DNA from: Solea solea
Lineage: Eukaryota; Chordata; Actinopteri; Pleuronectiformes; Soleidae
Assembly: GCF_958295425.1 (NCBI RefSeq)
Contig: NC_081138.1
Coordinates: 19,466,886 to 19,530,885, forward strand
Direction of reading: 5' to 3'
Length of the DNA stretch: 64,000 bases
Below the pieces are notes generated by a model. The model did no database searches. It was not told the DNA's origin and saw only the letters and a list, made by a program, of their open reading frames with translations. The translations under genes and the position numbers were made by a program. This document shows, one piece after another, positions 1-34,560 of the stretch; position 1 is the first letter of the stretch, and the number at the start of each line of letters is the position of its first letter.

Positions 1-215
1 GTTTCCAGTGTTTCCTCCTTCAGGGAGCGTTCATCTCATTCACCTCATAGCTGCGAAAAAACTGTGGTCACAAAAACGACAGCAGCTTCTCTGATCTCCG
101 AGCGTCATACGTGTCTCTCACTTCCTCCTCCCGTGCAGCATCCCACATCAAGCCCGTGTGAGAGCAAGATTTTCAAAATAAAACAACTTCCGGCGATCTA
201 CAGGAACCAGACTTT
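1..215. promoter_or_regulatory. CpG-enriched stretch with an ETS-type site; possible promoter of a gene to the left
   Basis: The first 200 or so bases have noticeably more CpG than the flanking AT-rich DNA and include ACTTCCGGCG, the core of ETS-family promoter sites. It may be the promoter or first exon of a neighbour outside the window, perhaps divergent or on the minus strand. No supported coding exon was found here. Confidence 0.25.
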
Positions 216-236
216 TTTTTTTTTTTACAGAAACAG

Positions 237-242
237 TTTATT
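237..242 (-). terminator. Candidate distal poly(A) signal for mef2a
   Basis: TTTATT on the plus strand gives AATAAA on the mef2a strand, about 2.45 kb beyond the stop, with an A-rich run some 13 bases further on. MEF2A messages often have long 3' UTRs. Another AATAAA at 2195-2200 (about 490 bases past the stop) is an alternative, and a third is at 285-290. Which is used cannot be decided here. Confidence 0.3.
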
Positions 243-1295
243 CACACTTTCCCCCCCAAACATGTATTGGGCAATATTACTGCTTTTATTTGTCATGAGC
301 CCGCTCAGAATGTGTGGTGGTGAAGATGTGCAATTAGAAATATTCAATTAGCAAACACGCACAGAGGGGACTGTTTACAGGCAAACAGGACTCAAATCTG
401 CAAACAAACTGACAAACATTCATCACTTCTTCTTGCTCCAGTTCTCTAACTCGACAGTTCTATTGTTTTGTTTGCAGCTGATTGTTATATTGTCTAATGA
501 CACTTTAGTCCTGCACATAATGATGCTCTAAATGTTTATCAGTGATATCAACTGACTGAAAAGTCCTTTCTGTATTTGTTTTCTCTCCTTTTGTCTCATT
601 CTTGCATGAATCCCAGTCTCGACACTCGTAAGTCCAGATGTGTGAAAAGTGACTGATATGTTTCCTATCCTCACTGTTGTTCAGTGGTTACACTTTTACA
701 GCTTTTGCACTCGTCTACTCCTGCACCACTGTCTCCTCTTCACCCACTAGTTTTTCACTTTTACTAATTTGCTTCTTGGTCACGTAGTTGTTCAGTAAAT
801 TCCCTTCTTAAATGGGTCCCTTGCACAACTGCTATTTTGACACGTTTGAGCAGAAGCACATGTAACATAATGGCCACATTAAAGATGGCTCTATTCAGTC
901 CATATACGTCCAGTGTGACTGTGACCTAATGTCAAACTGTCAAAATAGACCCTGTGCAAAAACCCCCTTCATTGTGCCTTTAGATACACACTAAGGCAAG
1001 TTGCCTTATGTGAACAACTCAACCACAGCCACAGTGTGACCATGCAACTATGCAGCGTGAGCTTTAGCTGTGTGCTGTTCATTTGATGATTCATTTGATG
1101 CAATTGTTTGTCTTGCATTTTATAAAACCCAACATGATCCTACATTCTTACCTCATGACTCTGGACAGTAGACATGTACAGTCCTGCAGAGGCCGCCAGA
1201 CACGTGTCTTAACTTTTTTTCAATCTCTTGTTTGCTCTTGTTCCTCTTTTGTTAGGCAGCTGATTATATTCAATTAATTCAAAGCTGCTTTCTAG

Positions 1296-1520
1296 GGGGC
1301 AGTGGCCAGCATTATTGCCTCACAGCAAGAAGTTCACCAGTTTGGATCCCGGTTAAACCAAGGGCCTTTCTGAATATTCATATTCTACCAGTGTGACTAT
1401 GGATTCTCATGCAGATTGGTGATTGCCCTGCAATGGACTGGCAATCCGTCCAGGTTGTACCGGATGAAAACCAGAATTGGCTCCAGCCCTTACGACCCTC
1501 ATGTGGAGGATAAAGCAGGT
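1296..1520 (+). repeat. Degenerate dispersed teleost repeat (tRNA-like head, 'gaccctcatg-tggaggataaagcag' tail)
   Basis: It contains recognisable pieces of a repeat widespread in fish genomes: a GGGGGCAGTGGC...TTGCCTCACAGCAAGAAG head, a CCTGCAATGGACTGGCAA...GTCCAGG-TGTACC middle and a GGCTCCAGCCC..GACCCTCATGTGGAGGATAAAGC tail. A second copy in the opposite orientation lies at about 23045-23275. It is heavily mutated, with no coding capacity. Confidence 0.75.
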
Positions 1521-2194
1521 GTCTCATATCGTATATCTTTTATATTACATTATGGAGACATGGTTTTCAGAGAATGTCATACTTCACAAAACAGATTTAT
1601 CCATCTGACACTTGATGAGAAAGAAAAGGACAATGCCTCATGAATATGGCAATCCTCCACAAAAATATACTTTTTTTTTGTCAAATCTGGTGGTGTTGTC
1701 TTATTTCACCCAGGCAGATTAACAATGTATAGTTCCACCAAAAAGTGACATATATTATATATACAAATCAATAAAGACAGATTCTGGTAGTACATACAGA
1801 ACAAGAGACTATGGCTTTCTGTTTTATGTCTAAATGAAATATTGTCTTATTCTGTGCACAAAATAAAAACACTCAAAAACAAATATAAAAACAGCATACT
1901 GGTTTGGCTGATATAAATAAGTGTTTTTGTAAATGGAAGTGACGTGGATGATGATGATGTGGAGGGAGTATTGCTTTCATGCTGGACTTAAATGTTTCAA
2001 ACCCTGAGAAGATCACAAAATATCAACTTCAATGTATTACCACCCAATTAAGGAACACGACTGAGAGACGACTCAAAGGTCATCCATGCACTGCTGTACC
2101 TTCTGGTCACGAAAATGAAAGATGGTACTGCAATTGGACCAACACAGTCAGTGATACATACACTCAACAAAAACATAAATGTAACACTTTTGTT

Positions 2195-2200
2195 TTTATT
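2195..2200 (-). terminator. Candidate proximal poly(A) signal for mef2a
   Basis: AATAAA read on the minus strand, about 490 bases downstream of the mef2a stop codon. It would give a short 3' UTR isoform. The only evidence is the hexamer and its position. Confidence 0.3.
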
Positions 2201-2690
2201 CCCACTGTCCATGAATTAAAAAATATGTAAAATGTATTCTGTGCAAACTGATGAAATGATAAAAAGGCTTATTTCTTTCAAAGCATCCAGATGGATTGAT
2301 GATAGATGGATAGGAAGTGCTCAATAATACATATTTAGACTAATTTGAGAACAAAGTTTAGTAGGAACAAGCTTTTGTGTGGCCTTAATCTCAATACGAG
2401 AGTAAAAATAAAGGTTGAATTTATAGTTTTGTTGAGAGTATATTAAAATGGATGGCATGTTATGTTTATGTCTATGTAAATACCACAGAAAGTTTCTGAA
2501 CATTGATGAAATATTTCTGCTTGATTCACAATTTCCAGACCAATGTTGCTTAATCATTCTCAAAAGTCTGACCAACAACAATAAAAAATAAAACCAGATA
2601 ACTTAAAGAACAAAAAATCAACATGACATTTGCATAATAATGTCCTTCCTGTGTTTACCCTGATGCTGTGTCACCTCATGACTGCAGGAT

Positions 2691-25019
<22,329 letters not shown>

Positions 25020-25154
25020 TGTGAAAACACTTTCCAATTAAAAGGCGAAGAAGAAAATCAGCAGGCTCCAGGTAGTTAAGGACTCAACAGACGATCGTCA
25101 ACATGCACTCCCACTGTCAGCTCTGTTACTCCAGTAACAGTTTGGCATGATTTG
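25020..25154 (-). other. mef2a: mef2a 5' untranslated part of the start-codon exon
   Basis: It sits directly upstream of the ATG and is bounded by a strong acceptor: a run of 11 T then AG on the minus strand at about 25155-25168. The contents, including CATGCCAAACTGTTACTGG and CAGAGCTGACAGTGGGAG, resemble MEF2 5' UTR sequence. Two short upstream ATGs are present, so translational control is possible. Confidence 0.75.
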
Positions 25155-28100
25155 CTAAAAAAAAAAAGGAAAAAAAAGAGCAAAACAGAGTCAATTAAAT
25201 TCCAGTGATATTGAGTTTTCACACGACGTGAATGAATATCACACGTGCTTTCCCAGTATTTGCACAGATTGTAACATGCATATTCAAAGAATCATATATT
25301 TATACATTTATGATATGACACTAAAGGTTGTTTGAAAACAGAGGATAACACAAAAATAAAGAAGAGGAAAGTGAAGGACATATTCAGACAGTTTTTTACT
25401 TCAAAGTAAAGGAAACACTCTACACACAGCTGTGTGGTTACGATTACAGACTACAATCTGTCCAGTCTGGCTGATGGCTTCACTCTTTTCTCTCTCTTTT
25501 TTGCCATTTTTGTCTCCCTAATGAAGTACAGTAAATTCCCATACCATGCCTTCCTTGTCATTATTAATTCCACTGTCCTTGAAAGGTCAGCTGCTTCTTA
25601 ACCTTAAAGGAGGGAATGTGACCAGGACGACATCAAGCACAACTAACCAACCAAAAACAAGGACATGATCCCTCACCAGAGTCAGACCCACACATACAAA
25701 AAATACTAACTATATTTGCTGGAATCTAAATGTTTGCCATTAACCTCTTGCATCTCCTTCACTGTGCACCTCCTTCTCCATGTGAACTCACCTCTGCTCT
25801 CCTGTGTTCTCCTGTGCTGCAGGAGCGCTCCCACCTGCCTCAGTGTGTCCCTCCTCAGTCTCAGTGTTGCTCAGCCCTGTCTTGCCCCAGAGCTCCTTAG
25901 CTCTTTCCTAATCTCATCTGATCTGGGAGGAGGCAGAGAGTGGGGTGAAGCCAGGCTTTATCCTAACCCTCGCTGGATTACTGCAGCATGTGGAGCCCAC
26001 AGCTGAGCCACCAAACCCCCACTGTGGACCCAGTTCACAGGGTTGGGAGATGGGGCAAATGCATTTGTCATGCACTAGTGGAAATGTATTGGTAATATTT
26101 GCTCTAAAATTGATAAATGATATTGCAACGGAGTGTCAGTCCTCAAATGCCCCATACAGCAAATAGATAGAATAAATAAAATTAAATAGCACAGAATCTA
26201 GTTGCTATTTCCCGAAGTCTTCCTTTGCCCACTCTGGTCATTTGAGTGATTGTTCCCACCACCATCTCGTATTTTTTCCATCCTTGAATATTAAGTTTTA
26301 TGCAATGGCTATTGTTTTGCTGCATGCTATTTGTCTAACCCTTCCAGTTCACCACCAGCTCAGATTCCAGCTGACCCTGCCAAGTCAGTTCGGGATACAC
26401 ACTGTCATACACACACACACACACAGACTCCTTGCATATTTGGGATTTAAAGGTCACAAGGATTTGTGTGTTTTACAATCTGGATGATTTGATGGCACTT
26501 TAGACGACTTTTCCACCACAAAGGAGACAAGAGACTTATCTTCCAGCATTGCTTTGTGCTTCTGTTTGATTGTTATGTTATATTTTTAAGTCAGAAACAG
26601 TTAAAAAAGGTTGTACAAGCGTAAGACTGTTCAGTGATCTGATCAAGATGAAAGCACTAAAGGAGTACTATTGTAGTGTGTGTAGATGTGTCATAATGAA
26701 GTCATAATATCTATTGACATTCTGGATCACAAAAATCGAAACAGCTGTCGTGTTTTTTTTAACATTTGAAATGCTGAAACCGGGGCTGAGGATATCATGT
26801 CACTCCTGCTACTAATACTTAGTTTTTGTTTTCTATTCAGGAGGGAATGACAACAGTGTTCTGAAGTCTATACTATTTCATTTTGTCATTTTAATAAAAT
26901 CTGATTAAATTAAAGTCAGTAATCATTCGTGAATGACTTCTTATTTGATAAAATCTTTGTCATGAACCCTGTCGACCCTATTTGTCTTTGTGCGTGGGTG
27001 TGGATGTGTGTATGCATGAGCATGCGTGTGTGTGTGGTGGTGAGGTTTAGTGTTTTGGCAACAAAAGGTCTCTGGCAATGGTTAGGGGAAACCAACAGAT
27101 CCTAACCTTAGCTGTGCGAGCCTGAACAAAGCCATAAAACCGTTTTAAATTTATTGTAGCTGTTCAAGTTGTGTACTGTAGCAAAGCAACATGTGTTGCC
27201 GGTGAACATTTTAGTTTACATTTCACAAAGAAAGTAAGTGAAACTGCTTTTCTAACAAAAAGTGTCATTTATTAAATATAAATTAAAATTAAGAGTTGAT
27301 CATGATGTATACGGGGGTTTTTACGCGATGCTTAGGCCTGGCCCCCCGCCATTTTATTCATAAATTATTTTCAAGTGAGGTGTGTCAGTTGGAAACAAAG
27401 GTTGGGAAGTTCTGCAGCAACATCTTCTAGTGGTTAGACAAAAGCCAAACTTGAAAGCAGGTCTGGTGTTATCAGTGTTATTTATTATCTGTGAAATGAT
27501 GCTGTTTATAGCTGACAAACATGAGCCTGCAGAGGGTTTTTTTCTAAACCAGGTAACAGGGGCGCTGTGCCCTTTTACCAAAATGCCATTTGAGCATTGG
27601 ATGCTATTTATTACGCTACTTTACACTCAGGGACGGCACTGAAACCCGGTATAAAATGGGCTCCAGGGCGAAATTTAGAAATATCACGTCATTATAGCGC
27701 TGACGTACAGTGTTGTTGACGCTGTTTGACATAATCGGGAGTCTGGAGGAGGAGAAGGAGGAGTCTGGACATTTATTTTTTCCAACAAGCGTATAGAACA
27801 ATACAAATTTGTGCCTTCTTTGTCTCGGGTAACGCTAGCCCTGCCTGGTCACCTGGCTTCTGACTCTGTTGCTCAAGACACACAGGGATAGACAGAAAGA
27901 GAGAGAGGGAGAGAGAGCTCCTAAAGGCACTACAGCTCTCTCACAACACCTAAAAAGGTGGTAATACGACAATCTTATCACACATTTAGCTGACGTTCAG
28001 CACATTCAGACAGAAAAATGCATGGTGTTTGACAGCTATGTAGAGTGTAAACACTTTGAATGTATTTTTTTTGTTTTGATGTTATCTAACACTGCGTACT

Positions 28101-28924
28101 GCCAGATATGTTATTTTTGTACGATTTTGCAACACGTATTCATTTGTGTGGATAAATAATCTTTGTATAGCAACACCTCAACATTATTTTCAACTTTTCA
28201 GTCAAGGATATGTTTAGGCTAGTTATAGACATTTGGTGAAGCAGGAAATGGTAAAGTCTGACTCACAAGCAGACAAGCAGAGTCCGGGGAAGGAGGACGA
28301 GAGATATGGCTGAAGCGGAAAAGGGGTCGAGCTGTTTGGTAGGCTAAAGCTTGAGATCTGGATTGGGGATGAAGTCTTGTGGAGCTGTGGTTCGGAGACA
28401 GAGGCTGGAATCGGGCTGAAGTTAGTTGACAAATTTCATACAATACAAATAACATTATAGACAGCCTTCTCCATGAGAGATGATACAGTGGACGTCTTTG
28501 CAGACTCCAGAGTCTGTTTTGTACAACTGGTGCCTGTTCTCTGGTGTATATGTGCTTCCCAGACAAGTTGTCCTGATCAGTGCAGATGTAATATGTTACT
28601 ATGGCAGAAACTCTATCTGGCTGGCGTGAAAATCAATACAGCACAGAGAGATGAGCCAACAGGCTGCAGCTACCAGCACTCACACAGACATCTGCAGCGC
28701 TCAGCCATTTATTATAATTTCATTACACCCAAAAGAAAAGTCCCACCTAATCTGATACAATGAGCAGCAGCAGCGTTTAAAAGTCATTTTATAGCAATGC
28801 TTGTGTCCTCTGCAGGCTAAATTATTTTAAGAGACACTTGATCGTTTTTGGCTTTATTTGTTCTAATGCTCGACTTCTACTAATGCAAAAGTACGACGGA
28901 GGATTAGGGCCAAACTGTTTTTTA

Positions 28925-28972
28925 ATCTTTCAAGAATAAAGTCGTAATATTACGAGAATAAACTTGCTATTT
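28925..28972 (+). repeat. Degenerate 'ataaagtcgtaatattacgagaataaa' repeat fragment
   Basis: ATAAAGTCGTAATATTACG followed by AGAATAAACTT is a motif typical of a simple tandem-derived repeat common in fish genomes. It is a short remnant only. Confidence 0.5.
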
Positions 28973-31900
28973 AATAATAAAACACAAAAGTGTCTCTGGA
29001 TTAACTATAAAAATGTTTATACACTTCTTTGGAATCAACTGTTTACTGATTACAAACCAAATTGGAAAAACATTAGTAACAACCTCACACAAAAGGATCT
29101 ACATGATTCCCTTATTATTTTCCTTTAATCAATGATGAAGAATTGTACATCCTTACCGAGCAGTAAAACTATTTATTATCAGAATAGTCAGCATTTTCTT
29201 TATTTCCGATATTTAATTCATTATTTCCAAATGCTGGGGGGAAAAAATGTCAAACATACAGTAAGTGAAACAGCTTTACAGTTTTCTAATCTTCACTTGC
29301 TCTGACCTTCTCAACACCTCCCTTTAACTTCAAAACACACGCTGCCTCTGGATGTATCGTTAACAAGAAGAGCAAAGCCCCCGGAGCAAACCTGAACCTC
29401 ACAGCCAAACACACGCCTCTTTATCTCTACCATGAAATCCAATTCCTGTGGATCACAGGAAGTGTGACCGTTATTTGTGTGGCTATGAAACACACTTTTC
29501 CAAGGTTGGATGGCATGGGATTTTATATATGTTACGCCAATACAATAGCACAATTGTCACTCTTTGTTGGTACATAACGCCTATGGCTCTTCATCTAACA
29601 TTTTTCTGCACATTAAATGTACAGAATCCTGCACATGACAGCATGATGAGAAGTAAATAATGTTTCTGATAATGTGGCAGCTTTAGTGCCGTGTTATCAT
29701 TCATCAGAAACTATGTGCACTTTGTTAATAATAAAATTAAACATCTGTCTGTCAGTCTGAGTCTCAGGATTATTAGAATAAACTACTGAACTGATAACCT
29801 CACCCTTTGTGGAGGAGAGAATCTAATTGGTGGTGCTCTCGGGATCTGTGTCTAAAACTGAGTCTAGAAGATATTAGTTCAGAAAAGAAAAAGTGATTGA
29901 AAGGCAAAGCACAAAGGGAACATCCCACCTGACTGTCCGAAAGTGACTAGCAGCAAATAAACAGTCCAACAACTTGTTCTATAAAACCCAAACCGTACCA
30001 TGTTGTTTTTGCATGTGCACAATGCAAAACTGTGTGCCACTCGCAGCTGCAGTTTGAAAGTAAAATAAGGAGGAGAAGAAGAAATAGAAGGCTCATTTTC
30101 ACCTGTATTATAAACAAATGCCATTGTCACTGCTCACGTTCAGGAATTCCTCCTCTACTTGTCGCCTCTCTTGAGGCTATTGACTGTATTTACCACCTTT
30201 CTGTGACTTTCATTTCTGTTTATTATTTATTTTATTTATTTACTTTGAAAATGGACCTACATTCCTTAAAGACCATGTAAAGTTTCCGGTTCTTCACACA
30301 TTATAGAAAAAGTGGCCGAGGACCCTAACCCTAACCATGAGAAAGAAATGACAACTATGGAGTAAAGAATTATTGAGTGAATAGTAAAAACAGTTTCTTT
30401 TGAGTGTTCTGTTTAGGATTTTTTTAGGCATGTCTAAAGAAATACGGCTCCATGACACACAGGAGCTGTAACAGTATAAAAACCCTAATTGCACTTAATC
30501 GCTGTGAGTAAGACCAGTTTTTTTCCACCCGCTCCCACCATATTTCATGAAATGTGTCACATTTACGTGGGGCAGACACGCGATAACCCAATCAAGGAAG
30601 TCCTGATCGGAACAACTGTTTATCTGAACACCAATCGGAAGAATAGAAAGGTACTTCTTTCACACTGGGACTGTGTTCAGTCATGCTTGTCACGTGAACA
30701 CGGTAAACAACCACAAGTGAATACAGAATATTTGGTTCCAGTGGTTCCTGTAATTACTAAAATGAAACAAGAAGGTGAGCTACCAAAACAAAGACCCGAT
30801 AACAACGCACAGTGAAGGAATTTAATATCTCTCAGTGCTCTGAGGTAACAGAGGGCCATGAACTATGACTGTACTAGGAAGTTCCCAAAGTGTAAAAGGT
30901 AGAAAAAGGGAGTTTGAAACTGAATGGCGTGTCGCAGATGATGCATGATGTCCTTCCTTTACATTCTTCCTTTTTCTCTGAGGATTGACGACACTCGAAA
31001 ACCATTTTGCAATCGCCATCGCAGATATCAACCACAATCTCAGCCAGCTCTCACACTGACAGTAAGAAGAGTATTGACTATGACAGAATAATGACAGCCA
31101 CATTGGACAGAGCACAAAAACACAGAAACAGAATGAGCTAACAGGAAGTTGGCAGTGTGGAGTTTTGTTCTAAATCTGTCTGGCAGTCAAAGAGGGAGCA
31201 TATGTAATTTATTTATTTTTTCCAGAAAATAAAATAAGCATCTGGTGTTCTAGAATGTCACAATATTCCTTTAACTATACCTGTCAACAAGCAATGAAGT
31301 TGACAGACTTTGGCACGTTTTCTAGCATGAATTGTGACATTACAGAGGTGCTGGAAACAAAACAAAGTCACAAGAAGAAAAAAACACCATAGACTTTGGT
31401 AATAATGTTACAGTGGTGAGAATGTAACATCTTTAACGTTGGTCTCTTCTATAAATCGAATGGTTCACATGATCTGATTGATAAAATAGCAAATATTGAA
31501 TGTTGTCCCAATTTTTAAACTAAAAACTTTAATGGATAACAAATGAATGTGTGTTGCAGTGCTAGGCCGGATAAGATGCACCACTACCGGGGCTATAGGG
31601 GCAGATGAAGAAGATATTAGCACATTCCCACTAATGCAGATCAGAGTTGAAGCTGATAGAAACCCATTTGTCTCTGAAATTATTGTTGATTAAACACATT
31701 TACCCTGGTGAAAACCCCTTTTAAATCTGTTTAAATGAATTATTGATCCTCAGATAACGGTTTGTGATGCCCATCCATGTCAGTGAGCCTACAACAACAT
31801 GGCAGGGCAAGCAGGGCAACTCTCACTGTTTTTTTGATCCCAATAAAACCCTAAATAAACCTCTAAAATGGGTAAACAAAGGCCATGAACCTAGTGCTCC

Positions 31901-33201
31901 TATTAACAGTTTTAACTTTGTGAGCACTAATTATCAGCCTCCCTTTTAACATTTCCTCATTTACAGAATAAACAAAGTTAGAGTTGGTGAAGGTTAATCA
32001 TGCTGGGTCTTAACAGCACCAGGTTGTTTTCAGTGCAAAAGCGCTCAGAGTAATTGGAAACCCTTTTATCCCTCCTCCTCATTAAAGACCATGAGTTCAT
32101 CTCTAATTGTCCTGACCCCGCAGCGACCTCTGCTCCAGTCACTCCAACAGTGAATCAATGAGGCGTCAAGCTGAGTGCCCAGCATGCACCACTAGATAAC
32201 ATCCCAACCTTTGGCTACAAGGGGAATAAAGTAGCCACTGTCCCCAATATGTGCCAGAGTGAACAGTACTTTGGTTTGGTAGATCACAGAGCTGATCCTG
32301 GTTATCAGTGTGGAAACAGCCATGGTGAAATCCATGGCTATTTGCTGGAAGAATAAAGAGTCTCACTTTCATCACTGTTTGCAAAAGTGTTGAGGACTGA
32401 TGACACAGATTATCTTCTTTACTGGTATCTTTTTCTTCCCAGCAGCTTTTTCTCATCGTCTTGCTCTTCTCTCCTTCCCTTTTTTGCTCAATCTCATCCT
32501 TCTTCTTCTTCCTCTAGCAGCTTATTTGCATTGTAGCCATCAGCAGGGAGAGATTGCTTAAGGCATCACGAAGCGACTGATAGAAGATTCCTACCCTCTA
32601 GCAAGCCCGGCCATTCTTTGAAGTTCTCAGAAATGGAGTTTTTATTAAATATCTTCTGGGGACTTATTCATGGTAAACAGGCAGGATATGCGGAGGAGTT
32701 GCTCCCTCAGGAAGATGGAGTGAGAACAGGCCTGTTTACTGGCTCAAGTGTTAAACACGTCCCTGTTTACAGTACGACTATCCCCACATGCCCAGATGTG
32801 AAAATAAGTTTTCTTTGATGTAATGAAAGTGAATTACAATTTATGTAAAAAAAACAACAAAAAAACCATAATAGAGTTATACATAATGGAGCTTTAAAGC
32901 ACCCGCAATTGAATTTGCATTTTTTTATGCTAATGATGCGCTGACACAATGCACAACCTTTGAATTAGGAGATGTTAATACACACGTTACAACTCAGGGC
33001 AACAGATGCAAATGAGTCCCCCCTCAGTAAAGCTGCACAGTGATGAAACCTGAGATTATTCTCCGTTCTGCCTTAAAACGTTCGATGTTTCACACTTTTC
33101 TGCGGATTACTGTAACGGGAACGTGTCTTTTATGACAAGGCAGGAACAAGGAAACTAAGAGCTGCTGTTGTCTGCTGCCAAACACAGCAGGAGCACGGAC
33201 T

Positions 33202-33217
33202 GTGATTAATTAATCAC
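33202..33217. promoter_or_regulatory. Perfect 16-bp AT-core palindrome GTGATTAATTAATCAC
   Basis: An exact inverted repeat whose half-sites (TGATTAAT) resemble homeodomain dimer sites. It sits in the large mef2a 5' intron. A regulatory role is an inference from the motif only. Confidence 0.35.
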
Positions 33218-34454
33218 CCACGGTCAGACAGAGTAGCCTCTGGTATCATGCAGCACAAGTATCGACACTGGCCTCTGCTGCTTTGCAGGTCACCAAGCTA
33301 ATGAGTTTTTGCCTGAAATGTAATAAATAAAGTCACCTCCCCTCCGACAGCAGCCCAGCCTTCAATGCCAAGCTGAAAGCCAGTCAGATTAGATGGCTTA
33401 CAACACTCACTTAGATCTTGTTCTACTGTGTTTAAAGAGTCATTAGAAGAAGGAAATTCGTGTATACACATTAACGTAGGGCACAATAACAAAATAATAA
33501 GAACCCTGTTCTTCTTGCACATAAACATGACAATATATTTGTGAATTTCACACTGATCAAAGCTGTAGTTTCAACCTTGTAGTCATCAACACCCAATGTT
33601 ACTCACAAGCTTCCAGCCTAGTAAAAACTCCAAGACAGCAGTCTGTTCATTTAATTACTGACCCACTGTGATGTCATTTTATTATTGTGTTGCTTTTATG
33701 ACATGGGATAAGATTTTCCTGTCTCAACACAGAGACACTGATGTCATGGCTGCAACTCAGATTGAAACACAAGCTGCCCTGTAAAATATGTTTCCCCTTC
33801 TACACGCTGTTCTTTTAAATCAAAAAAACTAAAACTGGTCTGGAAAGGAAACTTTCAACAACAATACTGTACTTTTGTCATGTTTGCCTGCAGAAAAAGA
33901 AGGAGTGACTGAGATGAAACAACATTATCCTAGTTAAAAGTCTTGTTTTCAAACTATTCTCATGCAGAGAAGGCCCAGGCTCTGTGAGTCCAGCAAAAAT
34001 GAGGAAAAATCCAACTGCAGCTGCTCCTCAACCACTCCATGTCAAGGACCCTCCATCACAATGTATGAACACTACAGTGACTGGAGCACCACTTTTGACT
34101 GCAATTATTAAGCATTTATTCAAGATAGAGTCAGTATTCACTTTCTACTAATTTCTTTGAAGAAGCAAGATGAGAAATAACTAACTTTTGCTTAACAGAA
34201 GCTCCCACTGCAGATACTTTTAAAATGTGTTGACCTCTGAGTCAGTGCAGTTTCCAGAAAGTGGTTTCCAGAAAACAAAACCGATCTCTTGACCAGAGTT
34301 CCATCTGCATAGGCCCACTCACTGAACTGAACCAAGGCAAAATGGTTTCCTCATGATCCCATTCCCGACTTTCTAAACCAGTTCTCTTGAAATTTTACAC
34401 ATTTTCTTGCTGAATATCACGGTTGAATGCTGGTTTAGATGATTTCCAAGTCTT

Positions 34455-34560
34455 ATTAAAAGGATAGCTCAGGATTTTTGCAGTGGGGCTATATGAGGTA
34501 CTTATTCAGGGTCTTATATAAAGCTGACTGTGCTCTGTGTGCTCCCTGCGCCAAGGAGGG
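34455..34560 (+). repeat. Degenerate dispersed repeat fragment
   Basis: GGATAGCTCAGGATTTTTGC followed by AGTGGGGCTATATGAGGTAC and TTATTCAGGGTC matches, from memory, a repeat frequently seen in teleost introns. No coding capacity. Confidence 0.4.

Larger units (their letters stand above)
243..2690 (-). other. mef2a 3' flank / probable 3' UTR
   Basis: AT-rich sequence downstream of the mef2a stop with no credible coding exon. It probably contains the 3' UTR, whose end is unknown (candidate AATAAA hexamers at 2195, 285 and 237), plus one degenerate dispersed repeat at about 1296-1520. Confidence 0.5.

Noticed and set aside
30310..30335. CCTAACCCTAACC as an interstitial telomere repeat
   Set aside because: Only two units, and similar strings occur inside the dispersed repeat seen near 5.6 kb, so no telomere array is supported.
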